Source: Gluconacetobacter azotocaptans (GTDB lineage Bacteria; Pseudomonadota; Alphaproteobacteria; Acetobacterales; Acetobacteraceae). From it: DNA of 64,000 nt. This document shows positions 23,597 to 32,864 of the stretch, piece by piece; positions within the stretch are counted from its first letter, which is position 1; every line of letters begins with the position of its first letter. The DNA lies in NCBI RefSeq assembly GCF_014174355.1, contig NZ_JABEQF010000001.1, positions 248,001-312,000 of the forward strand. Reading direction: 5' to 3'. Under the pieces are notes generated by a model. The model ran no database searches. It was given only the letters and a program-made list of their open reading frames with translations, and was not told the origin of the DNA. Position numbers and translations under genes: made by a program.

Positions 23597-25819
23597 CTAC
23601 GATGTCAGCAGGCCGTACTGGCTGTAGATGCCCAACTGCCGCCGTTCGGACTGTTCGAGCCCGCGTGACGGCACCTGCGTCAGCACGCCGCCCAGAACGC
23701 GGGCGTCGTAGGCGTGCAGGATGCGCATGCCCTCGGCCAGCGCCGACGGCGCCGTCAGCCCCCATTTGACGACCATCACGACGCCGTCGGTCTGCTGCGC
23801 CAGGACGGCGGCGTCGGGGAAGGCCAGGACCGGCGGCGTATCCAGGATGATCATGTCGTAGTGGGGCGAAAACTGCGCCAGGATCCGGCTGAGTTCCAGC
23901 GGCGAGACCATCGCGCAATTGCGTTCGTTCCGGGGGCGGAGGGTCAGGATATCCACCCCGGGCAGCACGTCGCGCGTCAGCCCGCCCGCCCCGGGGTTGA
24001 GGGGAAGGGTATTGTCACCCGGCCGGTCCGACTTGCCCACGACCGCCAGGGCCGAGGGATTGCGTGTGTCGCAGTCGATGACCAGCGCGCGCTGCAGGTC
24101 CCGGCCCGTATTGGCGGCCAGGGACACCGCGAAGGTCGTCTTGCCTTCTCCGGGGCTGGCCGACGTGACGAGGACCACCTTGGCCCGGAAGCGGCTGTGG
24201 CCGAAGCACAGGATGCTGCGAATGGCTTCGATCGTCTCGACATAGGCCGAGGACGTCCCGCCCGAGCGGTAATGTCGCGCCAGGCCGCCGCTCAACGCCG
24301 GGACCAGGCCCAGGGTGAACAGCCCGGGCACCGAGTCCAGCTGGGACGTGCTGCGGATGCCGTTGCGGATCCGGTCGATCACCAGGGCGGCGCCGGTACT
24401 GAGCATCAGCGAAAACAGGACGGCGATGGCCATGTATTGCATGCGCGGCGGCCCGGAGATACCCAGGGGCGTCTCGGCGTGGGAAATCAGTTCGGCCTCC
24501 GGCTCCTGCAACTGCGCCTGCGTCGATGTCTGTGCGAAGCGGCCCAGATAGTCCTGATAGACGGCGCGCGCGGCGTTGGCCTCGCTGACCAGCTGGCGCA
24601 GGCCGACATTCGCCTGGTTTTCGCTGGTGACCTGGTGCTGCAAGGCATCCACGGCGCGGCTCAACGCGGTGACGCGCGCCTGGGCGGCACTGACGTCCTT
24701 GGCGACGCTGTCGGCGATGCGGGCGGTTTCGGTGCCGATCTGGCGCTGGACCTGAGCCTCGGCCGCCTGCGCGGCCTTCAGCTCGGGATTGCCGTCCAGA
24801 TAGGTCTGGCTGAGGGTAGCGACGTGGCTGCTGAGCTGGGCGCGCTGCGTCTGGAGTTGTTGGACCAGCGGGGCCGCCACGACTTCGGGCAGGCTGCCCA
24901 GCGTGCCGTTGCGCGCCGCGTCGCGGACCTCCATGTAGCGCGAGCGCTTTTCCTCGAGAATGCCCTGCGCGACCATCAGCTCCTGGTTCATCTGCGTAAG
25001 CTGCTGATCGGCGACGGTCGACATGTCCACGCCGCCGCCGCCGGGGCCGGGCTGCTGCTCCATGCGGGCGGAAATCAGCCCGTTCTGTTCGCGGAATGCC
25101 TCGACCGCCTGCTCCGCCTTGCGCAGCCGTTCGCGCAGCGGCACGATCTGGTCGTCCAGAAGGGAGTTGGCCCGCCAGGTCGCCGCGACCTTCATCTGGC
25201 GCCGGAAGTTCAAATAGACGTCGGCATAGGCATTGGCGATGCGTGCGCTGGAGGCCGCATCGGCGGTCTTGGCCGTGATCGTGATGATGTAGGATCGGCC
25301 GTCATTGAGGATGTTGACCTTGTTGGTCAGCATCATGGCCGTGATCTGAAGGCGTTGGGCCGGCGTCAGGGGCGTTGTCGGCGCGGGCGGATGGCCCGTG
25401 ATCGTGAACACGGTGTTCATGATCTTCGCCTTGAGGGGAACGTGCTCAAGCGCCTCGCGGAATTCGGGATCGTCGACCAGATGCAACTGCTTCACCACGG
25501 CGGTCGCGATCGCGGGGCTGCGCAGGATGCTGACCTGGGTGTTGATGACCACCATGTCGATGTCGGCGCCCGAGGTCGTGGCCTGCAGGTCCCGGAACGG
25601 TGTCTGTCGTGTTCCCATCAGCAATGCGGACGATGCGGTGTAGTACGGCTTCATCTGCTGGATCGCGAACACGGCCGGAAGGCTGAGCCCAAGGGTGATC
25701 AGCGCGACCGTAAGACGGTGGCGACCCAAGGCGCCGAACACCTGTGTCGGGGACGCCTGCTGAACCCCGGAGTGGTCTGCCGGCAAGCCACTCAGTGACG
25801 CTAGCTGGAGCTGGTTCAT
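23597..25819 (-). CDS. Polysaccharide co-polymerase / BY-kinase, Wzc/GumC-like
   Basis: A 740-residue chain-length and export protein. A Wzz-type N-terminal membrane helix (about residues 30-50) is followed by a long periplasmic coiled-coil region, a second helix near 440-460 and a cytoplasmic P-loop ATPase: Walker A SPGEGKTT and Walker B MIILDTPP. It resembles Wzc and fused GumC-type proteins. The C-terminus (YSQYG) has two tyrosines rather than a long Tyr cluster, so autophosphorylation may be limited. It should link the inner-membrane polymerase to the outer-membrane Wza/GumB-like lipoprotein encoded at 29063. ATG 25819 begins MNQLQL; the upstream frame is a shadow of the sugar transferase gene. 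Confidence 0.9.
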   Translation of the reverse strand: MNQLQLASLSGLPADHSGVQQASPTQVFGALGRHRLTVALITLGLSLPAVFAIQQMKPYYTASSALLMGTRQTPFRDLQATTSGADIDMVVINTQVSILRSPAIATAVVKQLHLVDDPEFREALEHVPLKAKIMNTVFTITGHPPAPTTPLTPAQRLQITAMMLTNKVNILNDGRSYIITITAKTADAASSARIANAYADVYLNFRRQMKVAATWRANSLLDDQIVPLRERLRKAEQAVEAFREQNGLISARMEQQPGPGGGGVDMSTVADQQLTQMNQELMVAQGILEEKRSRYMEVRDAARNGTLGSLPEVVAAPLVQQLQTQRAQLSSHVATLSQTYLDGNPELKAAQAAEAQVQRQIGTETARIADSVAKDVSAAQARVTALSRAVDALQHQVTSENQANVGLRQLVSEANAARAVYQDYLGRFAQTSTQAQLQEPEAELISHAETPLGISGPPRMQYMAIAVLFSLMLSTGAALVIDRIRNGIRSTSQLDSVPGLFTLGLVPALSGGLARHYRSGGTSSAYVETIEAIRSILCFGHSRFRAKVVLVTSASPGEGKTTFAVSLAANTGRDLQRALVIDCDTRNPSALAVVGKSDRPGDNTLPLNPGAGGLTRDVLPGVDILTLRPRNERNCAMVSPLELSRILAQFSPHYDMIILDTPPVLAFPDAAVLAQQTDGVVMVVKWGLTAPSALAEGMRILHAYDARVLGGVLTQVPSRGLEQSERRQLGIYSQYGLLTS

Positions 25820-25863
25820 GGCATGGTCTCTCGCATCGGGGCAAAAGGGAATGTCAACGGCGG

Positions 25864-27348
25864 CTAGCGCGCGCCGCTTTGGAACAGGACGGCGGGCACG
25901 GTCTTGGCCAGGATGACGACGTCGTTCCACAGGCTCCAGTTCCGGACATACCAGTTGTCCAGCTGCACCCGTCGGGGATAGGACGTGTCGCTGCGGCCGC
26001 TGACCTGCCACAGGCCGGTGATGCCGGGGCGGATCGCCTGATAGTATTCTATGTCGTCACCGTAATGGTCCTGCTCGGCTTCGACGATGGGCCGGGGGCC
26101 GACCAGACTCATTTCCAGGCGCAGAACGTTCAGAAGCTGCGGCAGTTCGTCCAGGCTGGTCTTGCGCAGGAAATGACCGATCGCCGTGATCCGTGGATCG
26201 TTCGTCAGCTTGCGCGACGCCGCCCATTCCGCCGCCGCCTGGGGGTCCCGCGCCAGAAGGTCCGCCAGGATATGGTCGGCATTCTGCGCCATCGAGCGGA
26301 ATTTGAGACACCGGAAGGTGTGCCCGTTCCGGCCCACGCGAAGATGCCCGAACGTCGCCGATCCTCCGTCGAGCCGGACCAGCACGTAGAGTATGACGAA
26401 AAGCGGCAGCGTCAGCAGCAGGAGGATGGATGCCACGGTGACGTCGAAGGCGATTTTCGTCGCCCGATGGAAGGGCTGGTCCAGGCTGCTGCGGAACGTC
26501 AGCATCATGGTGTCGTAGCTGAAATAGCACAGACGTTCATGATCGAGGGGAACGCCGTCCATCTGCGGCACCAGCGAGAACGGAACCCGTCCGCGCGTGA
26601 CGCGGGAAATGACCGCGCGCCCCATGTCGTCGTTGGCGTCGACCGCCAGAACCAGCCGCGCCGCGCCGTAACGGGTCAGCAGGACACGCGCCAGATGGGC
26701 CGGCGCCACGCGCAGCAGCGTATCGGACGACACGCAGCCGACCGAGCGCAGACCGGGCAGGCGCTCGCTGGAAAAGGCTTCGACGGTGCGGGCGCATGTG
26801 TCGGGATTTCCGACCAGCAGAACGGGCAATTGCCAGATCCCGAAGAAATGCAGGATATTTTTGGCGGCCTGCCGGAATGAAATGGCCAGGATGGAAAACA
26901 GCGTCCACTGTTCGATCAGCGGCAGGGCCGGAGCCGTCGGCCACAGCAGGAACCAGATCCCCGACGTCGCCACCAGCACGGCGCCGGCCCCCGCGATGAC
27001 CTGCGGTACCTCGCTGAGGAAGGGAAGGCGGTCGCGGTAATGGCCCTTCTTTGAAAAATAAGCGATCAAGCCCACGAACATGAAGATGGACAGCCAGAGT
27101 CCCCGGGACTCGATCAGAGGGTCGTGCGGCACCACATGCCATGCGGATATCAGGTGGCTGGTGGCGGCCGCGATGGAAAACGCCATCACGTCGCCAAGCA
27201 TTAGCGCGTATACCGACAAATAACGAAAAGACGGGGCATGCGATGGAAGCAGCGGTTGAGGGGCGTCGGTGGCAGGAATAGTGCTGCCTTCTGTCCGGGC
27301 GGCCGCATTCGGCATTCCAATGACTATGCTGGAAGTCTGCATGGACAT
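25864..27348 (-). CDS. Undecaprenyl-phosphate glycosyl-1-phosphate transferase (WbaP/GumD/AceA-type priming enzyme)
   Basis: A 494-residue polyprenyl-phosphate hexose-1-phosphate transferase that starts the repeat unit. Four N-terminal helices and a central CoA-binding-like domain precede the catalytic C-terminal bacterial sugar transferase domain. That domain has [10 protein letters not shown] with a membrane segment, [28 protein letters not shown] and [14 protein letters not shown], all family signatures. Such enzymes load glucose- or galactose-1-phosphate on undecaprenyl phosphate. ATG 27348 begins MSMQTSS after CGGGGA. It is the first gene of the 19-kb - strand run and diverges from the export genes. 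A GumD/AceA role in acetan- or Gum-like polysaccharide is likely. Confidence 0.9.
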   Translation of the reverse strand: MSMQTSSIVIGMPNAAARTEGSTIPATDAPQPLLPSHAPSFRYLSVYALMLGDVMAFSIAAATSHLISAWHVVPHDPLIESRGLWLSIFMFVGLIAYFSKKGHYRDRLPFLSEVPQVIAGAGAVLVATSGIWFLLWPTAPALPLIEQWTLFSILAISFRQAAKNILHFFGIWQLPVLLVGNPDTCARTVEAFSSERLPGLRSVGCVSSDTLLRVAPAHLARVLLTRYGAARLVLAVDANDDMGRAVISRVTRGRVPFSLVPQMDGVPLDHERLCYFSYDTMMLTFRSSLDQPFHRATKIAFDVTVASILLLLTLPLFVILYVLVRLDGGSATFGHLRVGRNGHTFRCLKFRSMAQNADHILADLLARDPQAAAEWAASRKLTNDPRITAIGHFLRKTSLDELPQLLNVLRLEMSLVGPRPIVEAEQDHYGDDIEYYQAIRPGITGLWQVSGRSDTSYPRRVQLDNWYVRNWSLWNDVVILAKTVPAVLFQSGAR

Positions 27349-27723
27349 AATACATCCCCGTATTGAAATATGAAAATAGTATAGAAATTTCCAAAAAAAA
27401 CGGAGAAAAAACAGAAAATTACACAATATAATAGAACTGAAGCGTATTTATTGGCGTTGTTTAAAATGTCCGCCGTGGTCAATATAGGCCGGGTGATCCG
27501 AACGGGCTATACGCAGGGTATTCGTTAAAGTTTCACGGCAATTCGTAATAAAATTTAAAGACTTGGCCGACGAGAAAACACGATAATGTGATGACAGCAG
27601 GGGGCGGGGGGATTGCAAATAAAGCTGGCAAAACGGGGTGCAGTTTCTCTACATAGAAACGGCGTTTCCAATAAAAAACGACAATTCTGGAAATCAATAA
27701 ACCGACACATTGCAAGGCCTCCG
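27349..27723. promoter_or_regulatory. AT-rich divergent promoter region of the polysaccharide locus
   Basis: About 375 bases separate the divergent priming-transferase gene and the outer-membrane barrel gene. Composition drops sharply from the surrounding high GC, with A/T runs around 27370-27440 and 27540-27600. It must hold promoters for both arms. I can see no clean operator palindrome or coding sequence. A TTG-initiated extension of the barrel gene from 27613 is possible but has non-coding base composition. Confidence 0.45.
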
Positions 27724-29037
27724 GTGCGAACAACCTTACCTGTCAGTCTGGGTCTGATCGTCATTGCCCCTTTGTTTCTGCCGGATGTCGCATCCGCCCA
27801 GATAATTGATGCTTATTTCCCTCCCCTGGGGTCGGGTTTCGGCGACCTGGCGACCGAGGCGCAGCAGGTGCAGACGCTTGAACATTATGCCCCGCAGGGC
27901 CTGCGCTACGGGCCTGTCCGTTTCGATGCCAGCGGCGGCGAAAACGTTGGCTATGACAACAATGTCAATCGCCTGGCGAACGGGCGCGGCAGCGCCACCC
28001 TTATCACCAGCGGCGCGGCGTCGGCCGTGGCCCAATGGCAGCGCGACCAGGTTCACGTCAACCTGAATGTCGACGATTATCGTTTTATCTCCCAGTCGAT
28101 CCAGAACCGCACCAACTGGACGGTCGCGGCGGGGGGTATTCACGATTTCGGCCACGACAGGCTGGGCCTGGCATACACCCATCTGTCGCTTGTCCAGACG
28201 CCGGTGGACCTTGGCGCCCTCGGGCTGAGCCAGCCGGTGCCGTACCAGTTTGATAACGTCAGGCTCAGCTATACCGCCACGACCCATGGCCGTTTCAGCT
28301 TCATCCCCGAAGCCCAGCTCAGCCGGTATCATTTCAACCGGATCGTTCCGACCGAGATGGAAATCGACCAGAGCTACCGCAATCGGGCAGTAATTACCGA
28401 GGGCGTTACGGGGCGGTATGACCTGGCCGCGGGCCAGCAGATCCTGGTTGTGCTGCTGGGAACCGAGATCCGGTATCTGGACAGCAGTCCGGGGCTTCCG
28501 ACACGCGATTCGAACGGTGCGTCGGGAATGGTGGGCGTGGATCTGGGCCTGTCCGGTCCGATCCGTTTCCGCGCGCTGATTGGATATCAGACCCGGCGGT
28601 ACCGTTCGGCCCTGTTCGGCAACCTTTCGGCCCCGATGGCCGAGGCAGAGCTGGGATGGAACCCGACGCGGTTGACGATGGCGACGCTGACGGTTCGCCA
28701 TGGGATCGAGGACAGCGCTTTCGAGAATATTGTGGGCTTTACCTATACGTCCGCCCAGATCGGGGTGCGCCATGCCTATAGCCGCAATATCGTGCTGGTC
28801 GCGCAGGCCGGCTATCAGCAAGCGAGCTATTCCCAGACGCCCCAGGCCCTGAACAATACCATCCTGACCCAGGTGGGGGCCAGCCAGGCTGTCTATTCGA
28901 TCGGCGCCGGGGCGCAATGGCTGATGAACCGCCATATCAGTTGGACGTTCAATTACAACTTCTCCAGCCAGAGCACGGTGGGGACGGGACACGTCCCCGA
29001 CCATACCTTCATGCTTGGTTTGCGCTTCTCGCTCTAG
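27724..29037 (+). CDS. Outer-membrane beta-barrel protein of the exopolysaccharide locus
   Basis: A 437-residue secreted protein. The N-terminus forms a Sec signal (LPVSLGLIVIAPLFLP, cleavage after VASA), followed by a short linker and a long series of amphipathic strands ending in FMLGLRFSL, with the terminal aromatic/hydrophobic pattern of an outer-membrane barrel. It resembles outer-membrane beta-barrel proteins found next to polysaccharide export genes. I prefer GTG at 27724, because the preceding 111 bases of open frame (from a TTG at 27613) are AT-rich like non-coding DNA. The Wza/GumB-like gene follows by 25 bases, so it probably forms part of the export path or an anchoring step. Confidence 0.75.
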   Translation: MRTTLPVSLGLIVIAPLFLPDVASAQIIDAYFPPLGSGFGDLATEAQQVQTLEHYAPQGLRYGPVRFDASGGENVGYDNNVNRLANGRGSATLITSGAASAVAQWQRDQVHVNLNVDDYRFISQSIQNRTNWTVAAGGIHDFGHDRLGLAYTHLSLVQTPVDLGALGLSQPVPYQFDNVRLSYTATTHGRFSFIPEAQLSRYHFNRIVPTEMEIDQSYRNRAVITEGVTGRYDLAAGQQILVVLLGTEIRYLDSSPGLPTRDSNGASGMVGVDLGLSGPIRFRALIGYQTRRYRSALFGNLSAPMAEAELGWNPTRLTMATLTVRHGIEDSAFENIVGFTYTSAQIGVRHAYSRNIVLVAQAGYQQASYSQTPQALNNTILTQVGASQAVYSIGAGAQWLMNRHISWTFNYNFSSQSTVGTGHVPDHTFMLGLRFSL

Positions 29038-29062
29038 CCCTCATAACGGGAGCATACGAAGA

Positions 29063-29647
29063 ATGCCGACGACCTGTTTCATGCGCCCCCGCTTCGCCGC
29101 CCAGACTGCCCTTTTCGGCATGGCGGCGATCCTGGCCGGGTGCTCGGCTGGCGCCGATCTTCAGCCGCTGACGCCCTACGATCCCAATCAGTACAAACTG
29201 GGCGTCGATGACGAGATCAGGGTCATCACCTATGGACAGGATCAGCTGACCTCGGACTTCCGGGTCGACAGCAACGGCAAAATCGCCTTTCCCCTGACCG
29301 GCGGCCTGCAGGCCGAAGGGCTGACGACGGCCCAGTTCGCGGCCGAAATCGTGTCGGCGCTGCAAAAAGCGCGCATGGTGCGCGAACCCCATGTGTCGGT
29401 CGAGGTAACGTCGTACAGGCTGGTTTCGCTTCTGGGTGAGGTGGCGCGTCCCGGCCAGTATCCCTACCAGCCCTTCATGACGATGCTGACCGCGGTCGCC
29501 GCAGCGGGCGGATTTACCTATCGCGCGCTGGAACAACGGGCCTATGTCGTGCGTCAGGAAGGCAACCATACAGTCGTGGGGCGCCTGGCGCCGCAGGAGT
29601 ATGTCAAGCCGGGCGACGTCATCAAGATTTACGAACGCCATTTCTGA
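29063..29647 (+). CDS. Polysaccharide export lipoprotein, Wza/GumB-like
   Basis: A 194-residue lipoprotein. A signal peptide ends in the lipobox LAGC at about residue 27, followed by a polysaccharide biosynthesis/export (PES) domain (YKLGVDDEIRVITYG, then VDSNGKIAFPLTG) and a SLBB-type domain (VSLLGEVARPGQYPY). It is short relative to E. coli Wza and similar to GumB. It should form the outer-membrane export channel working with the Wzc/GumC-like protein. ATG 29063 is preceded by an ACGAAGA region. It sits between the barrel gene and a GT4 gene in one + strand operon. Confidence 0.9.
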   Translation: MPTTCFMRPRFAAQTALFGMAAILAGCSAGADLQPLTPYDPNQYKLGVDDEIRVITYGQDQLTSDFRVDSNGKIAFPLTGGLQAEGLTTAQFAAEIVSALQKARMVREPHVSVEVTSYRLVSLLGEVARPGQYPYQPFMTMLTAVAAAGGFTYRALEQRAYVVRQEGNHTVVGRLAPQEYVKPGDVIKIYERHF

Positions 29648-29693
29648 CCGCTACCGCAAAGCCACCTGATCGGACGTGACATGGGGGTATATC

Positions 29694-30902
29694 GTGACGC
29701 TCATGCAGCCTGACCCAAGCGTCGCGCCTGTCATAAAGGTGGCGATCGTTCATGAATGGCTCGAACATTTTGCCGGATCCGAACGGGTGGTCGAGCAGCT
29801 TCTGCTTGTTTTTCCGCAAGCGGAACTGTTTGCCATCGTCGATTTCATGCCGGCGTCCGAACGGGGCATGCTCGCGGGGCGCAGGGTCACGACCACCTTC
29901 ATCCAGCGGTTGCCGTTCGCGCGGAAGCTGTTCCGAAACTACATCGGCCTGATGCCCATCGCGGTGGAACAGCTCGACCTTTCGGGCTTCGACCTGATCA
30001 TTTCCAGCAACCACGCCGTGGCCAAGGGGGTTATTACCGGCCCGGACCAGATCCATGTCAGCTATGTCCACTCGCCCATGCGCTATGCCTGGGACATGCA
30101 GGCCGCCTATCTGCGGCAGGGGGGAATGGAGCGCGGCCTGAAGGGCCTGTTCGCGCGCTGGCTGTTGCATCGGCTGCGGAACTGGGACGTGCGATCGGCC
30201 AGCGGCGTCGACATGTTCGTCGCCAATTCCCACTACATTCGCCGCCGTATCAGCAAGGTGTACCGGCGCGAGGCCGCCGTCGTCTATCCTCCGGTCGACA
30301 TCACGCGCTTTCAGGTGACGCAGGGCCCGCGTGAAGCCTATGTGGTGGTGTCCCGTCTTGTACCGTACAAGCGCGTCGATCTGGTGGTCGAGGCCTTCCG
30401 GCGGATGCCGCACCGCACGTTGATCGTGGTGGGCGACGGCCCCGAGCGCGATCGCATCGCGGCCCTGGCGTCGGGTGCGCCGAACATCACGATGCGCGGC
30501 AAGGTGCCGCATGACGCGTTGCTGGCGCTGATGCAGGGCGCGCGCGCGTTCGTCTTCGCGGCGGAAGAGGATTTCGGGATCGCGATGGTCGAAGCCCAGG
30601 CCTGCGGCACGCCGCTGATCGCGTTCGGGCGCGGAGGCGCGCTGGACATCGTGCGCGGCGTGGGGGACGCCGGCGGCCCGACGGGCCTTTTGTTCGACTG
30701 CCAGACGTCGGACGCCATTGTCGATGCGGTGGAACGGTTCACGGTGCTGGCGCCCCTGATGACGCCGGAATTGTGCCGGGCGAACGCGTTGCGCTTTTCG
30801 GAGGAGGCATTTCGCGATTCGATGCGCGGGCTGGTGGAGCAGGTCCTGTCGGATAACTCCCGTTCCGCCCGGACGCAACCGGCGGCCCGGGACGGCGATT
30901 GA
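29694..30902 (+). CDS. Family 4 glycosyltransferase, mannosyltransferase-like
   Basis: A 402-residue GT-B enzyme. KVAIVHEWLEHFAGSER at the N-terminus is a hallmark of GumH/AceC-like GT4 enzymes, and the donor site EEDFGIAMVEAQACGTPLIA near residue 290 has the E-x7-E pattern. VVSRLVPYKRVDLVVEAF precedes it. It should add a sugar, perhaps mannose, to the lipid-linked intermediate in the cytoplasm. A GGGGGT stretch supports GTG at 29694. An upstream GTG (29676) and a downstream ATG (29703) are alternatives. It is followed by the Wzy-like gene. Confidence 0.85.
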   Translation: MTLMQPDPSVAPVIKVAIVHEWLEHFAGSERVVEQLLLVFPQAELFAIVDFMPASERGMLAGRRVTTTFIQRLPFARKLFRNYIGLMPIAVEQLDLSGFDLIISSNHAVAKGVITGPDQIHVSYVHSPMRYAWDMQAAYLRQGGMERGLKGLFARWLLHRLRNWDVRSASGVDMFVANSHYIRRRISKVYRREAAVVYPPVDITRFQVTQGPREAYVVVSRLVPYKRVDLVVEAFRRMPHRTLIVVGDGPERDRIAALASGAPNITMRGKVPHDALLALMQGARAFVFAAEEDFGIAMVEAQACGTPLIAFGRGGALDIVRGVGDAGGPTGLLFDCQTSDAIVDAVERFTVLAPLMTPELCRANALRFSEEAFRDSMRGLVEQVLSDNSRSARTQPAARDGD

Positions 30903-30961
30903 CCATGGTGTAACCCTGTCCCTTTTTCCTGGGGCCTTTTTCTTGATCGGAGGCCACCACC

Positions 30962-32455
30962 ATGGCTGTTCCTTTCGCCGGTCTGATTCTTTTCCCGCTG
31001 TGCCTGTTATTGTGGATGCGGCCCTATATCCTGCTGCAGGTCCTGATGGTGGCCGGCGTCTTTCCTGCGGCCGCGGCGCTTGTCCTGGGCGGGCTGGGGG
31101 TGCAGCCGTCTCTGGTGCCGGCATTCGCCTTTATCTCGTACGTGCTGCTGCAGCGCATGCTGGGGGTACGCTATCCCGGTGACCAGATCGCATGGTGGCT
31201 CTGCCTGCCGTTCGTGCTGACGGCCGCCTGGACGGTCATGGGATCGATCGTGATGCCTCGGCTGTTCATGAACAGCGTCCTGGTCTGGCCGCAGAGAAAC
31301 GATGCCGTGGGCCATCAGGTGCTGCTGGCGCCCAGTTTCGGCAATGTGTCCCAGGATATGTACCTGCTGGTCAATGTCGTGCTGATGGTGACGGCGGCAG
31401 GGTTCCTGACCCGTGGGGATATCCGCATCGACAAGCTGTATCGCGCCTATCTTTTCAGCGGCTGGGTGGTCTGCGTGATCTGCTTCTGGCAGCTGGCGCA
31501 TCGCCTGGCGGGCGTGCCGTTCCCGGAAACGCTGCTGTATTCCAATCCCGGATGGGCCATCCTGGCCGAGCAGATGGCGGGCTCGGTTCCCCGCATCAAT
31601 GGCTCGTTCACCGAACCTTCGGCCTGTTCGACCTATCTGGCGGGGATCGTGTATTCGACCCTGTGGATCGTGCTGCAGGGATATCGCGTGCCGATGGCGC
31701 GCCTGCTGATCCCGTCCGCATTCATCGCGCTTCTGTGCACGACGTCCACCACGGGCTTCGTCACGATGGCAGTGGGCGTGCTGCTGCTTCCCGCGGCGGC
31801 CATGGCCACCGGATCCATCCGGCTGGCGGGACGTTTCGTTCGCTTTGCCGTGATCGGCGCGGCGGCGGCGGGGTGCGGGCTGCTGGTCCTTGTGACCGTT
31901 GCCCCGCAGTTCGCGCCGGCCGCCAAGTTCGTGCTGGAATCGACCGAGAGCAAGCGCGATTCCCAATCCTATCAGGAGCGGTCGCAGGCCGATGCCGATG
32001 CCCTGGCCGTGGTGCCGCAGACCTATGGGCTGGGGGCGGGGTGGGGCAGCACCCGTGCGTCCAGCCTGATCCCCGGCCTGCTGTCGGCGATCGGCGTCGT
32101 GGGAGTGATCGGGTTGCTGATCTTCGACTGGCGCCTGGTGCGCGAATCCATGACCGCGCGGCGTCTGGTCCCGCCGTGTCCCGAAAGCCTGGTCATTGAC
32201 GGCGGCCTGGCGGCGCTGGCCGGGCGGCTGGTCTCGGCCTGTGTGTCCGGCCCCACCATCGGGGCTCCGGATTTCTACCTGATGATGGCGCTGGTGATCG
32301 CCGCGATCGCCCGCATACGGGTATGGGTCCGCGTAAATGGCGGGGTGCGTGACCAGCGGACCTTCGCCACGTCAGCGACGGTGCCCTTCCCGGCGGAAGA
32401 TGAAGGGGGGCTGATACGCGGGCGTATCGCCCCGGAACTGGCGCCGGAGCGATAG
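30962..32455 (+). CDS. Wzy/O-antigen-polymerase-like membrane protein
   Basis: A 497-residue polytopic protein with about 10-12 helices and a large periplasmic loop between residues 320 and 365 (ESKRDSQSYQERSQAD, then GLGAGWGSTRASS). This resembles the catalytic loop of O-antigen ligase/polymerase proteins. Its likely role is polymerisation of flipped repeat units (GumE-like). GGAGG precedes ATG 30962. It closes the + strand export operon. No Wzx flippase gene is seen in the window, so the repeat-unit flippase must lie elsewhere. Confidence 0.75.
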   Translation: MAVPFAGLILFPLCLLLWMRPYILLQVLMVAGVFPAAAALVLGGLGVQPSLVPAFAFISYVLLQRMLGVRYPGDQIAWWLCLPFVLTAAWTVMGSIVMPRLFMNSVLVWPQRNDAVGHQVLLAPSFGNVSQDMYLLVNVVLMVTAAGFLTRGDIRIDKLYRAYLFSGWVVCVICFWQLAHRLAGVPFPETLLYSNPGWAILAEQMAGSVPRINGSFTEPSACSTYLAGIVYSTLWIVLQGYRVPMARLLIPSAFIALLCTTSTTGFVTMAVGVLLLPAAAMATGSIRLAGRFVRFAVIGAAAAGCGLLVLVTVAPQFAPAAKFVLESTESKRDSQSYQERSQADADALAVVPQTYGLGAGWGSTRASSLIPGLLSAIGVVGVIGLLIFDWRLVRESMTARRLVPPCPESLVIDGGLAALAGRLVSACVSGPTIGAPDFYLMMALVIAAIARIRVWVRVNGGVRDQRTFATSATVPFPAEDEGGLIRGRIAPELAPER

Positions 32456-32529
32456 AAATCATATTTTAATGTCTAAATTGCCGTCCGTCCGGAACGCGCC
32501 GCCCCGGCGGTGCGTTTGTCTGGTTGATG

Positions 32530-32682
32530 TCAGAATATGACAAACCCGAGGATGATCAGGATCCACAGGCCCACTCCGATCACGACGGCGCGCACCAGCC
32601 CCCGTGCCGGCCGCAGGCCGTCCACCTGGGTCGTGGGCGAACAGATGGGTGCGGCAACGTCCTGCTTGCTGGGTTCTGACAT
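32530..32682 (-). CDS. Small single-helix membrane protein
   Basis: A 50-residue protein with a polar N-terminus (MSEPSKQDVA) and one C-terminal hydrophobic helix (AVVIGVGLWILIILGFVIF). The ATG at 32682 is the likely start; a longer frame from 32712 adds ten residues. It converges on the Wzy-like gene and stands alone. No known family is recognised. It is short, so confidence is moderate, but the tail-anchor pattern is clean. Confidence 0.5.
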   Translation of the reverse strand: MSEPSKQDVAAPICSPTTQVDGLRPARGLVRAVVIGVGLWILIILGFVIF

Positions 32683-32820
32683 GGTCCCGGTCTCGTTCCT
32701 GTCGTTCCACACGCTCAGACCGCGGTGGATAACGCAGTATTACGCTTTATAGGCGGAATGATAATATTCCTCTTACAGCGCCTGAACACCCCTATTTGGC
32801 AAGGGGCGCGGGTTATGCAA

Positions 32821-32850
32821 GCCCCCGCCGCATGCCCCGATTGCGGGGGC
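32821..32850 (-). terminator. Inverted repeat downstream of acuI-like gene
   Basis: GCCCCCGC and GCGGGGGC form a perfect 8-bp stem around a 14-base loop, 15 bases past the acuI-like stop on the - strand. There is no strong T-run, so it may be a weak or Rho-assisted terminator. Confidence 0.45.
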
Positions 32851-32864
32851 CGATCGGGCGGCGG

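Noticed and set aside
32459-32710. 83-codon - strand frame overlapping the small membrane protein
   Set aside because: Competes with the 50-residue frame that encodes a clean transmembrane helix; this frame is Arg/Gly-rich and without features.
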